64,000 nucleotides of DNA from Ramlibacter henchirensis (lineage in GTDB: Bacteria; Pseudomonadota; Gammaproteobacteria; Burkholderiales; Burkholderiaceae_C): contig NZ_SMLM01000002.1 in NCBI RefSeq assembly GCF_004682015.1, forward strand, positions 62,001-126,000. Direction: 5' to 3'. Below, piece by piece: positions 42,068-49,376 of this stretch (within the stretch, counting starts at the first letter, position 1; each line of letters opens with the position of its first letter). The position numbers were made by a program, and so were the translations under genes. The notes under the pieces were generated by a model, which saw only the letters and a program-made list of their open reading frames with translations, had not been told where the DNA came from and searched no databases.

Positions 42068-43288
42068 ATGAAGTCCGGATCCAACTTCCTGCTGGCGGCG
42101 CGGCAATGCGAGATCGCGGAGCTGGAGCAGCTGGCGCAGACCTGCGAGCTGGTGGGCGTGATCGCGCGTTTCATCCACGCGCTGCAGCGCGAGCGGGGCC
42201 TCTCGAACATCTATCTCGGCTCGCACGGCGCGCAGTTCACCGGGCAACGCGAGCAACAGATCCTGGAATGCCAGGCGGCCGAGGCCGAAGTGCGCCGCCA
42301 CCTGGACCAGCTCGATACCGGCTCGCGCCACGCCCGCAATGGCGCCCTGCTGTTCAGCCGCGTGGCCGTGGTGCTGCACGCGCTGGAGGGCCTGCCCGCG
42401 CTGCGGGCCCGGATCGCGCGGCAGGCGATGAGCGCGGCCGAAGCCACCGCCGCCATGGTCAAGCTGGTCTCGGGGCTGCTCTGCGTCGTCTTCGAGGCCG
42501 CCGACACGGCCAGCGACCCCAAGGTGTCGAAGGCGCTCGTGGCCATGTTCCACTTCATGCAGGGCAAGGAGTTCGCGGGCCAGGAGCGGGCGCTGGGCGG
42601 CCGGGTGTTCGCGGCCGGCTGCATCGACGGCGCGTCGCTGCAGCTGTGGCGGCACCTGGTCGACTCGCAGCAGGGCTGCTTCCAGGTCTACGCGGACTGC
42701 TCCGATCCCAGGGTGCTGCAGGCGGACCACGCCGCACGGGATCCTGCCGTGCTCGCCGAGATCGAGCGGCTGCGTCGCATCGGCTGCACCGTGCGCGGCG
42801 AGCTGGACACGGCGCTCAGCCGCGACTGGTTCCACTGGTGCACGCGCCGCATCGACGAGATGAAGGCGGTGGAGGACCTGCTGGCGGCGCACCTGCGCGA
42901 GTTGTGCGGCCGGCGCATCGAGCAGGCGCAGGGCGAACTGCGCGACCAGCGCGCGGCGCTCGATGCGCTGTCGGCCCGCGCCGCGTCGCAGGGCGCCGCC
43001 ACGCCGGCGCCGTACGGCCCACACCTCGAGCGCTCGCTGTTCTCCATGGTGCAGGAGCAGTCGCGCCGCCTCCAGGCCATCGGAGACGAGCTCGATGCGG
43101 TGCGCACCTCCCTGAACGAACGCAAGCTGGTCGAGCGGGCCAAGGGTCTCCTGATGGCGCACCGCCAGATGAGCGAGGAAGAGGCGTACAAGGCGCTGCG
43201 CCAGATGGCCATGAACCAGGGCCGGCGCCTCGTGGACGTCGCGGGCAACGTGCTCTCGCTGGCCGAGGTGCTGCCCGCGGTGCGCTGA
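42068..43288 (+). CDS. nasR: Nitrate-sensing ANTAR-domain antiterminator (NasR type)
   Basis: A 406-residue cytosolic regulator. The N-terminal three-quarters is an all-helical nitrate/nitrite-sensing NIT domain (starts near residue 15; [20 protein letters not shown] is its conserved first core helix). The C-terminal ANTAR RNA-binding domain (about 345-400) has [31 protein letters not shown]. In Klebsiella, NasR binds nitrate and prevents termination in the nasF leader. Here the next gene downstream, nrtA, has exactly such a leader (43428-43558). ATG 42068 follows GGAG. It is divergent from tsaD. Confidence 0.92.
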   Translation: MKSGSNFLLAARQCEIAELEQLAQTCELVGVIARFIHALQRERGLSNIYLGSHGAQFTGQREQQILECQAAEAEVRRHLDQLDTGSRHARNGALLFSRVAVVLHALEGLPALRARIARQAMSAAEATAAMVKLVSGLLCVVFEAADTASDPKVSKALVAMFHFMQGKEFAGQERALGGRVFAAGCIDGASLQLWRHLVDSQQGCFQVYADCSDPRVLQADHAARDPAVLAEIERLRRIGCTVRGELDTALSRDWFHWCTRRIDEMKAVEDLLAAHLRELCGRRIEQAQGELRDQRAALDALSARAASQGAATPAPYGPHLERSLFSMVQEQSRRLQAIGDELDAVRTSLNERKLVERAKGLLMAHRQMSEEEAYKALRQMAMNQGRRLVDVAGNVLSLAEVLPAVR

Positions 43289-43338
43289 AGCGCACTGCTG
43301 CGGTGCACAAATGCGTGCGTCATGGACCAAACCAAGTC

Positions 43339-43398
43339 GTCAGTCCTGCGAACGCGGGGATGACTGGCTTGTAGGCCCGCCTCCGCGGGGGACGACGG
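43339..43398. repeat. REP-like doublet between nasR and nrtA
   Basis: Two hairpins, one with GTCAGTCCTGCG/CGCGGGGATGAC at 43339-43364 and a GCCCGC-CTCC-GCGGGG stem just after it. They are diverged relatives of the doublet at 15881-15968. They lie upstream of the sigma-54 element and may end nasR transcription. Confidence 0.55.
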
Positions 43399-43401
43399 GT
43401 C

Positions 43402-43417
43402 TGGCACGGATGCTGCT
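43402..43417 (+). promoter_or_regulatory. Sigma-54 (-24/-12) promoter of the nrtABD operon
   Basis: TGGCACG-GATG-CTGCT matches the sigma-54 consensus TGGCACG-N4-TTGCW with one mismatch, and the invariant GG (43403-43404) and GC (43415-43416) have the required 10-bp spacing. Transcription should begin about 12 nt downstream, near 43428, just before the first ANTAR hairpin. This predicts NtrC-dependent, nitrogen-limitation control. No NtrC site was identified by eye. Confidence 0.78.
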
Positions 43418-43435
43418 AACCACGTCCTGAGACGG

Positions 43436-43487
43436 GCGCCAACGGCGGCGCACGACATCGACATCGATACCTGGACAACGGCGTCCA
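43436..43487 (+). promoter_or_regulatory. ANTAR two-hairpin RNA target in the nrtA leader
   Basis: P1 is GCGCC-AACGGC-GGCGC (43436-43451) and P2 is TGGAC-AACGGC-GTCCA (43472-43487), with a 20-nt linker. Both loops are hexamers with A at position 1 and G at position 4, the known ANTAR-recognition pattern, and here they are identical. The 3' half of P2 is also the first part of the terminator stem (from 43480), so stabilising P2 by ANTAR binding excludes the terminator. The neighbouring NasR-type protein is the expected partner. Confidence 0.85.
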
Positions 43488-43539
43488 TCTCCTGCGTGCC
43501 CGCTGGGGCATGCGGGAGGTGGACGCCGATTCTTTTTTC
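43480..43539 (+). terminator. Intrinsic terminator (attenuator) in the nrtA leader
   Basis: A 22-bp stem runs from 43480-43501 to 43506-43527 with a GCTG tetraloop; it includes a few G-U pairs and no bulges. It is followed by TTCTTTTTTC, a U-run at 43533-43538. This is a textbook Rho-independent terminator placed 20 nt before the nrtA start codon, so it must be bypassed for expression of nrtABD. Confidence 0.88.
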
Positions 43540-43558
43540 AAGGCCCCTGGAGGACAGC

Positions 43559-44869
43559 ATGGACACGACCAAGACGATCACCACTTCCCGCCGCAGCGTC
43601 ATCAAGGGAGCGGCCGCCCTCGGCGGCGCCGCGGTGACCGGCGGCCTCTGGCCTCGCCATGTGCTCGCGCAGGGCACGGCCCTGGAGACGAAGGCCGCCA
43701 AGCTGGGCTTCATCGCGCTCACCGACGCCGCGCCGTTCTTCGTCGCCGACGAGAAGGGCTTCTTCAAGAAGCACGGGATGACCGAGGTGGAAGTGCTCAA
43801 GCAGTCTTCCTGGGGTACGACGCGCGACAACCTGGTGCTCGGCTCGAAGAACAACGGCATCGACGGCGCCCACATCCTGACGCCGATGCCCTACCTGATC
43901 ACCACCGGCGCGGTCACGGCCAACAACGTGCAGGTGCCGATCAACATCCTGGCCCGCCTGAACCTGGGCGGCCAGTGCATCTCGGTGGCCAACGAATACA
44001 AGGACCTCAAGGTCGGCCTGGACAACAAGGAGTTCGGCAAGGCGCTGCTCGCCAAGCGCCTGAAGACCGGCAGGCCGGTGAACGCCGCCATGACCTTCCC
44101 CGGCGGCACGCACGACATGTGGATCCGCTACTGGATGGCCGCGGGCGGCGTGGACCCCAACCGCGACATCACCACCATCGTGGTGCCGCCGCCCCAGATG
44201 GTGGCCAACATGAAGGTGGGCAGCATGGACACCTTCTGCGTGTGCGAGCCCTGGAACCGCCAGCTGATCAACCAGAAGATCGGCTACACGGCGCTCACCA
44301 CCAGCGAACTCTGGATGAACCATCCGGAAAAGGCTTTCGCCATGCGCGCCGACTACGTGCAGGCCAACCCCAACGCCACCAAGGCGCTGCTCAAGGCGGT
44401 GATGGAAGCCCAGATGTGGTGCGAGGACCCGAAGAACCGCACCGAGCTGGCCGAGATCTGCGCGCGCCGCCGCTGGATCAACGCGCCGGTGGAAGACATC
44501 ATCGACCGCGTCAAGGGCGACTTCGACTACGGCACCGGCCGCGTGGAGGCCAACAGCAGGTTCCAGATGCGCTACTGGAAGGACCACGCGAGCTACCCGT
44601 TCCAGAGCCACGACATGTGGTTCCTCACCGAGAACATCCGCTGGGGCTACCTGCCGCCCGGCATCGACACCAAGGCCCTGATCGCCAAAGTGAACCGGGA
44701 AGACCTGTGGAAGGCCGCTGCCACCGAACTGGGCGTGGACAAGAAGGACATCCCGGCGTCCACCTCGCGCGGTATCGAGAAGTTCTTCGACGGCAAGGTG
44801 TTCGATCCGGCGAATCCGAAGAAGTACCTGGAAAGCCTGGCGATCAAGTACATCAAGACGGCCGCCTGA
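43559..44869 (+). CDS. nrtA: Nitrate ABC transporter substrate-binding protein
   Basis: A 436-residue periplasmic nitrate/nitrite-binding protein of the NrtA/NasF family. A Tat signal (SRRSVIKGAAALGGAAVTGG) leads to the mature protein, which begins KLGFIALTDAAPFFVADEKG. CEPWNRQLI and WMNHPEKAFAMRADYV are conserved in nitrate-binding members. The signal distinguishes it from cytosolic NasS sensors. GGAGGA precedes ATG 43559. It is the first gene of nrtABD and is preceded by a sigma-54 promoter and an ANTAR attenuator. Confidence 0.94.
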   Translation: MDTTKTITTSRRSVIKGAAALGGAAVTGGLWPRHVLAQGTALETKAAKLGFIALTDAAPFFVADEKGFFKKHGMTEVEVLKQSSWGTTRDNLVLGSKNNGIDGAHILTPMPYLITTGAVTANNVQVPINILARLNLGGQCISVANEYKDLKVGLDNKEFGKALLAKRLKTGRPVNAAMTFPGGTHDMWIRYWMAAGGVDPNRDITTIVVPPPQMVANMKVGSMDTFCVCEPWNRQLINQKIGYTALTTSELWMNHPEKAFAMRADYVQANPNATKALLKAVMEAQMWCEDPKNRTELAEICARRRWINAPVEDIIDRVKGDFDYGTGRVEANSRFQMRYWKDHASYPFQSHDMWFLTENIRWGYLPPGIDTKALIAKVNREDLWKAAATELGVDKKDIPASTSRGIEKFFDGKVFDPANPKKYLESLAIKYIKTAA

Positions 44870-44893
44870 TCGCGTCGCGCGACGAGAAACGCC

Positions 44894-45757
44894 ATGACCT
44901 CCACCGACACCATCGAACCGATCCGCCTGGCGCCGCCTTCAGCGCCCGGCGCGCTGCACGCCTGGCTCTCTTCCATCGCGCGCGGCTTCCTCACCCACGT
45001 CCTGCCGCCGCTGCTGATCATCGGCTTCCTGGTCCTGATCTGGCAGGTGCTGGGCTCGCGCCCCGGCGCCAGCCTGCCCGCGCCAACCAAGGTGGTGCAG
45101 GACACCTGGGAGCTGATCACTCAGCCCTTCTACGACCGCGGCGGCAACGACGTGGGCATTGCCTGGCAGCTGCTCGCGAGCCTCAAGCGGGTTGCGTACG
45201 GCTATTCGCTCGCAGTGCTGGCCGGCGTGAGCCTGGGCGTGCTGGTGGGCCAGTCGACGTGGGCGCTGCGCGGGCTCGATCCGCTGTTCCAGGTGCTGCG
45301 CACTGTGCCGCCGCTGGCGTGGCTGCCGATCTCGCTGGCCGGCTTCCGCGACGGCCATCCGTCCGCGATCTTCGTGATCTTCATCACCTCGATCTGGCCG
45401 ATCATCATCAACACGTCGATCGGCATCCGGAACATCCCCGAGGACTACCGCAACGTCGCCAAGGTGATCCGCCTGAACGGCATCGAGTACTTCACCAAGA
45501 TCATGCTGCCGGCGGCGGCGCCCTTCATCTTCTCGGGGCTGCGCATCGGCGTGGGCCTGTCCTGGCTGGCCATCATCGCGGCCGAGATGCTGATCGGCGG
45601 CGTGGGCATCGGCTTCTTCATCTGGGACGCGTGGAACTCCTCGCGCATCAGCGACATCATCCTCGCGCTCGTCTACGTCGGCCTGGTCGGCTACGCGCTG
45701 GACCGCATCGTCGCCTTCATCGGCCGCAAGGTCACCCGCGGCACGGCGGCGAGCTGA
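44894..45757 (+). CDS. nrtB: Nitrate ABC transporter permease
   Basis: A 287-residue inner-membrane permease of the NrtB/SsuC/TauC type with about six helices. The EAA-like coupling motif appears as NVAKVIRLNGIEYFTKIMLPAAAPF, and LRTVPPLAWLPISLAGF is characteristic of nitrate/sulfonate permeases. It lies 24 bp after nrtA and 20 bp before the ATPase gene. Together they import nitrate under nitrogen limitation. Confidence 0.93.
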   Translation: MTSTDTIEPIRLAPPSAPGALHAWLSSIARGFLTHVLPPLLIIGFLVLIWQVLGSRPGASLPAPTKVVQDTWELITQPFYDRGGNDVGIAWQLLASLKRVAYGYSLAVLAGVSLGVLVGQSTWALRGLDPLFQVLRTVPPLAWLPISLAGFRDGHPSAIFVIFITSIWPIIINTSIGIRNIPEDYRNVAKVIRLNGIEYFTKIMLPAAAPFIFSGLRIGVGLSWLAIIAAEMLIGGVGIGFFIWDAWNSSRISDIILALVYVGLVGYALDRIVAFIGRKVTRGTAAS

Positions 45758-45777
45758 TCCCGCCAAGGAGACACGAC

Positions 45778-46629
45778 ATGAGCAACCCCTACCTGTCCAT
45801 CTCGCGCGTCGACATGACCTTCCAGGGCGCCAACGGCCCCAACCCGGTGCTCAAGGGCATCGACCTGCAGGTGCGGCGCGGCGAATACATCTCGCTGATC
45901 GGCCACTCGGGCTGCGGCAAGAGCACGGTGCTCAACATCGTCGCCGGCCTGCTCAAGGCCACCTCCGGCGGCGTGATCGTGGACGGCCGCGAAGTCAACG
46001 CGCCGGGACCCGACCGCGCCGTGGTGTTCCAGAACCATTCCCTGCTGCCCTGGCTCACCGTCTACCAGAACGTGGAGATCGCGGTGGAGAAGATCTTCCG
46101 CGGCACGCGCCCGGCGGCCGAGCGGCGCGACTGGGTGCTGCACAACCTGGCGATGGTGAACATGTCGCATGCGCTGGACCGGCTGCCTTCGGAGATCTCC
46201 GGCGGCATGAAGCAGCGCGTGGGCATCGCCCGTGCCCTGGCGATGGAGCCCAAGGTGCTGCTGCTGGACGAGCCCTTCGGCGCTCTCGACGCCCTCACCC
46301 GCGCCCACCTGCAGGACGAGGTGATCCGCATCCAGTCGGAGCTGGGCAACACGGTGATGATGATCACGCACGACGTCGACGAAGCCGTGCTGATGTCCGA
46401 CCGCGTGGTGATGATGACCAACGGGCCGGCCGCCGGGATCGGCCAGGTCATGGACGTGCCGCTGGCCCGCCCGCGCAACCGCATCGAGCTGGCCGAAGAC
46501 CGGGTCTACAACCACTGCCGCCAGGAGATCCTGAGCTTCCTCTACGAAAAGCAGCGCAAGGTGGAGCCGTTCGTGCCCGCGCGCGCCGCCCAGGGCGCCC
46601 GGCGCGAGAAGCAGGCAATGCGCGCCTGA
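45778..46629 (+). CDS. nrtD: Nitrate ABC transporter ATP-binding protein
   Basis: A 283-residue ATPase. Walker A is GHSGCGKST, the signature is ISGGMKQR, Walker B is LLLDEPFGALD, and the switch histidine is in MMITHDVDEAV. It lacks the extra C-terminal NrtA-like domain of cyanobacterial NrtC, so it corresponds to NrtD or NasD. The C-terminal 40 residues (YEKQRKVEPFVPAR...) are a short basic tail. The ATG follows AAGGAG and the gene converges on the second ANTAR gene with 16 bp between. Confidence 0.93.
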   Translation: MSNPYLSISRVDMTFQGANGPNPVLKGIDLQVRRGEYISLIGHSGCGKSTVLNIVAGLLKATSGGVIVDGREVNAPGPDRAVVFQNHSLLPWLTVYQNVEIAVEKIFRGTRPAAERRDWVLHNLAMVNMSHALDRLPSEISGGMKQRVGIARALAMEPKVLLLDEPFGALDALTRAHLQDEVIRIQSELGNTVMMITHDVDEAVLMSDRVVMMTNGPAAGIGQVMDVPLARPRNRIELAEDRVYNHCRQEILSFLYEKQRKVEPFVPARAAQGARREKQAMRA

Positions 46630-46645
46630 CGGCGGGGGGCGGTTC

Positions 46646-47914
46646 TCAGCCCATCAGGACCTGGATGCTGTGCTGGTACGCAGCGGTCAGCTGGTCGAAG
46701 TCCTCCAGCAGCGCCTCGCTCGCGGCCGCCAGCTTCGCCCGTCCCGGCGCGGTGCCGGCCTGCGGCAGCGCCTGACGCAGCGCCTCCCAGCCCTGGCGGC
46801 CGCGATCGAGCCGCTCGCGGATCTCCGGCGTGGACAGCGGAGCGTCGGTCAGGGCGCGCAGGCCTTCCTCGAATTCGGCCACCGTGGCCGCGAGCGAATG
46901 CGAGGACTGCGCCTCCGCACCCGGCTGGGCCGCCAGCAGCGCCAGCTTGGCCGCGCGCTGCGACAGCATGCGCTGGCGGCCCGCGACGTTGACGATGTGC
47001 ACGGTGGTCGCGAGGCCGGACGACTCAAGCGCCAGCACCAGCGCGTCGGCCTGTCGCAGCACGTCTTCGGCCAGGGCGTCCACGGCGGCCAGCGCCTGCG
47101 GCTCCGGGGCGGCCTCCAGCGGGCCGCGCAGCGCCTGCCAGCCGGCCCGCGCCGCCTGCAGCAGGTCGCCGAACGTCGCGGACGAGAGCTCCTTCTCCAG
47201 CGCCTGCAGGTTCTCCTCGACACGTGCCACCGACGCGCGGATCAAGGCCAGCGCAGAGGCCGCGTCGCTGCGGTGGCAGACCAGCGCGTAGAGCTTCACC
47301 AGCCGCTGCGACAGCATGCGCTGCTGCCCGGCGCGGTTGATCGCGTCGGCGGCGCGCGCCGCGTCGATCACTTGGCGAGAGACCTGGCCGACGCGCACGT
47401 TGCCGTGCATGGCGGCGCTGCGCAGGAGCGCGAAGGCCTCCTGTTCGTCGACGCGGCGGGCGCGCATCAGGACGCCCTTGGCCTGGTCCAGCAGCTTGCG
47501 CTCCTCGAGGCGGCGCGTGAGCTCGGCCGCCTGTTCGCGCAGCGCCCGCTCGTGCGCTTCCCGCGCCTGGGCCAGCTGCACCAGCGGCCGCAAGCGGTGA
47601 GGAGCGTAGCCCTGCACCACCCAGCCGTGGACCCCCGCATCGAGCGCCCGCTGCATCGGCTCGACACCGGAGTCCTGGGTGAACACCAGCAGCGGCATCG
47701 ACTGCTGCGCTTGCAGCGTGCGCACGGCTTCCAGGAAGGCGCCGTCCGGCCGCGGCTGCCAGCAAAGCACCACATCGGGTTGCGCGCGCAGTGCATCGCG
47801 CACAAGGTTCGCGCACTCGCCCTCGGCCACCACCGTGAAGCCGGCGCTGCGAAGGTCGGCCGCCAGCGCGGGCAGGGCCGGATCCGGGGTGAGGAGCAGC
47901 AGAACGGACGTCAC
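46646..47914 (-). CDS. Pseudo-receiver/ANTAR protein with two PilJ-type sensor domains
   Basis: A 422-residue regulator. Residues 1-115 have a receiver-like fold but lack the phosphorylation site: PDVVLCWQPRPDG places Trp where the acceptor Asp should be, and the conserved Lys is missing, so it is a pseudo-receiver as in AmiR. An ANTAR domain follows (about 130-195; LLDQAKGVLMRARRVDEQEA). The C-terminal half has two copies of the PilJ/NarX-like signature, INRAGQQRMLSQR and VNVAGRQRMLSQR, related to the nitrate-binding P-box. It starts with GTG 47914 and is divergent from the MFS nitrate transporter, whose leader it probably controls. Confidence 0.85.
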   Translation of the reverse strand: MTSVLLLLTPDPALPALAADLRSAGFTVVAEGECANLVRDALRAQPDVVLCWQPRPDGAFLEAVRTLQAQQSMPLLVFTQDSGVEPMQRALDAGVHGWVVQGYAPHRLRPLVQLAQAREAHERALREQAAELTRRLEERKLLDQAKGVLMRARRVDEQEAFALLRSAAMHGNVRVGQVSRQVIDAARAADAINRAGQQRMLSQRLVKLYALVCHRSDAASALALIRASVARVEENLQALEKELSSATFGDLLQAARAGWQALRGPLEAAPEPQALAAVDALAEDVLRQADALVLALESSGLATTVHIVNVAGRQRMLSQRAAKLALLAAQPGAEAQSSHSLAATVAEFEEGLRALTDAPLSTPEIRERLDRGRQGWEALRQALPQAGTAPGRAKLAAASEALLEDFDQLTAAYQHSIQVLMG

Positions 47915-47967
47915 GCGCGGGCTTTCGAAGGGGCGCAAAGCATAGTGCAAGCCCTGCGCCGTGCCAC

Positions 47968-47983
47968 TGGCACGGACCGTGCA
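47968..47983 (+). promoter_or_regulatory. Sigma-54 (-24/-12) promoter of the MFS nitrate transporter
   Basis: TGGCACG-GACC-GTGCA matches the sigma-54 consensus with one mismatch. GG is at 47969-47970 and GC at 47981-47982, with the required 10-bp spacing. The start point would be near 47994, giving a leader of about 127 nt that begins just before a stable hairpin. A CCGTGCC-ACT-GGCACGG palindrome (47959-47975) overlaps the -24 region. Confidence 0.75.
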
Positions 47984-47996
47984 TGGAAGCAGGCGT

Positions 47997-48120
47997 CGGG
48001 TGCGATGCTGCACCCGGACCGTGCACCGTACCGCCGGTCCCGCGCACAACGCCGTGTGCTGTCCTGTACTCCCCCGAAAGGGCTGGAGCCGCCCTGGCTC
48101 CGCCCGGGTCCAGACACACG
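47997..48120 (+). promoter_or_regulatory. Probable second ANTAR-responsive leader, with a start-codon-blocking helix
   Basis: Hairpin 1 is CGGGTGC-GATGCT-GCACCCG (47997-48016; the loop has G, not A, at position 1). Hairpin 2 is GCGCAC-AACGCC-GTGTGC (48042-48059; the loop fits the ANTAR A..G rule). The 3' arm of hairpin 2, together with the next bases (48053-48061), can instead pair with 48111-48120, which ends directly at the ATG of the transporter gene. There is no U-run. ANTAR binding to hairpin 2 would free the start codon. The two ANTAR features are visible; the translational mechanism is an inference. Confidence 0.6.
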
Positions 48121-49371
48121 ATGAACCAGCGCACGCCTTTCCTGCAGTCCGGCCACGTTCCCACGCTCGTGGCGGCATTCCTGTACTTCGCGTTCTCGTG
48201 CGCGATCTGGGTGCTGAACGGGGCCATGGCGCCTTTCATCCGCGAGGCCTACCAGCTCACCGCCGCCCAGCTGGGCCTGATGCTGTCGGTGCCGATCATC
48301 GCGGGCGCCGTGATGCGTTTCCCGCTCGGCCTGCTGGCGCAGTACATCGGCCGCAAGCCCGCCACGCTGGTCGAGATGGGCTTGGTCTGCGTGGCCATGC
48401 TGTTCGGCCTGCTGTTCGTGGACAGCTTCGACGACCTGCTGGCCATGGGCGTGCTGCTGGGCATCGCCGGCGCCAGCTTCGGCGTCGCGCTGTCGCTGGG
48501 CGCCGGCTCCTTCCCGCCGCAGCACAAGGGCCTGGCGATGGGGCTGGTGGGCGCCGGCAACGTGGGCACCGCGGTGTCGGTGCTGGTGGCGCCGCCGCTG
48601 GCCCAATGGCTCGGCTGGCAGGTGGTCTACGGCGTCGCGGCCTGCGCGATCCTGGTCCCGGCCGCCGTGATGGTGATCTTCGCCCGCGAGCCGCAGGACG
48701 TGGACCCGCACGCGGGCCTGCGCGAACACGTGGCCTGCCTGTTCGAGCGCGACGGCTGGGTGTTCAGCCTGATCTACTGCGTCACCTTCGGCGGCTTCAT
48801 CGGCCTGACCAGCTTCCTGCCCTCGTACTACTTCGAGCAGTTCGGCGTGAGCAAGGTGCAGGCGGGGCAGCTGACGATGCTGGCCGCTTTCATGGGCGCG
48901 ACGCTGCGGGTCGTGGGCGGCTGGATCTCCGACCGCTGGGGCGGCCTGAACACGCTGACCGTCGTGCTGGCGGTGGTGTGCGCATCGCTGGTGCTGATCG
49001 GGTTCTCGGGCGCTTCCCTGGTGGCCACCACGCTGCTCATGATGCTCTGCTTCGCCGCGCTCGGCGCGGGCAACGGTGCGCTGTTCCAGCTCGTGCCGCT
49101 TCGCTGGCCCACGACCACCGCGGTGGCCGGATCGATGATCGGCGAGATCGGCGCCCTCGGAGGGGGCCTGGTGCCCGCCTCGATGGGCGTGTCGCGGCAG
49201 TACCTCGGCAGCTACGCGTGGGGCTTCTACCTGTTCGCGGCCCTGGCGCTGGTGGTGCTGGTCGTGATGCGCATCATGCAGATCCGCTGGACTCGCACCT
49301 GGGCCGAGAAAGGCGGACGCGCGCGCCTGCGGCCGGCCGCGCAGCCGCCGCGCGGAGGGAAAGCCGCATGA
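48121..49371 (+). CDS. MFS nitrate/nitrite transporter (NarK/NasA family)
   Basis: A 416-residue membrane protein with 12 predicted helices. The nitrate signature appears as GIAGASFGVALSLGAGSFPPQHKG in TM5, and the second signature around GALGAGNGALFQLVPL in TM11. AQYIGRKPATLVEMG is the MFS loop 2-3 motif. In this context it is the assimilatory nitrate importer that acts in parallel with the ABC system. It has its own sigma-54 promoter and structured leader. The ribosome-binding site is weak, in line with control at the start codon. Confidence 0.92.
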   Translation: MNQRTPFLQSGHVPTLVAAFLYFAFSCAIWVLNGAMAPFIREAYQLTAAQLGLMLSVPIIAGAVMRFPLGLLAQYIGRKPATLVEMGLVCVAMLFGLLFVDSFDDLLAMGVLLGIAGASFGVALSLGAGSFPPQHKGLAMGLVGAGNVGTAVSVLVAPPLAQWLGWQVVYGVAACAILVPAAVMVIFAREPQDVDPHAGLREHVACLFERDGWVFSLIYCVTFGGFIGLTSFLPSYYFEQFGVSKVQAGQLTMLAAFMGATLRVVGGWISDRWGGLNTLTVVLAVVCASLVLIGFSGASLVATTLLMMLCFAALGAGNGALFQLVPLRWPTTTAVAGSMIGEIGALGGGLVPASMGVSRQYLGSYAWGFYLFAALALVVLVVMRIMQIRWTRTWAEKGGRARLRPAAQPPRGGKAA

Positions 49372-49376
49372 GTGGA

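Noticed and set aside
43510..45777. A long plus-strand frame (1039 codons in all) overlapping nrtA and nrtB and merging into the nitrate ATPase frame.
   Set aside because: Only the part from 45778 is a real protein. The upstream part is Arg/His/Gly/Pro-rich out-of-frame sequence under nrtA and nrtB, which are unambiguous.
48053..48105. A possible intrinsic terminator in the MFS transporter leader (GGAGCC-GCCCT-GGCTCC stem).
   Set aside because: No T-run follows the stem; the sequence after it is GCCCGGGTCCAG. It may shape the leader but does not look like a terminator.
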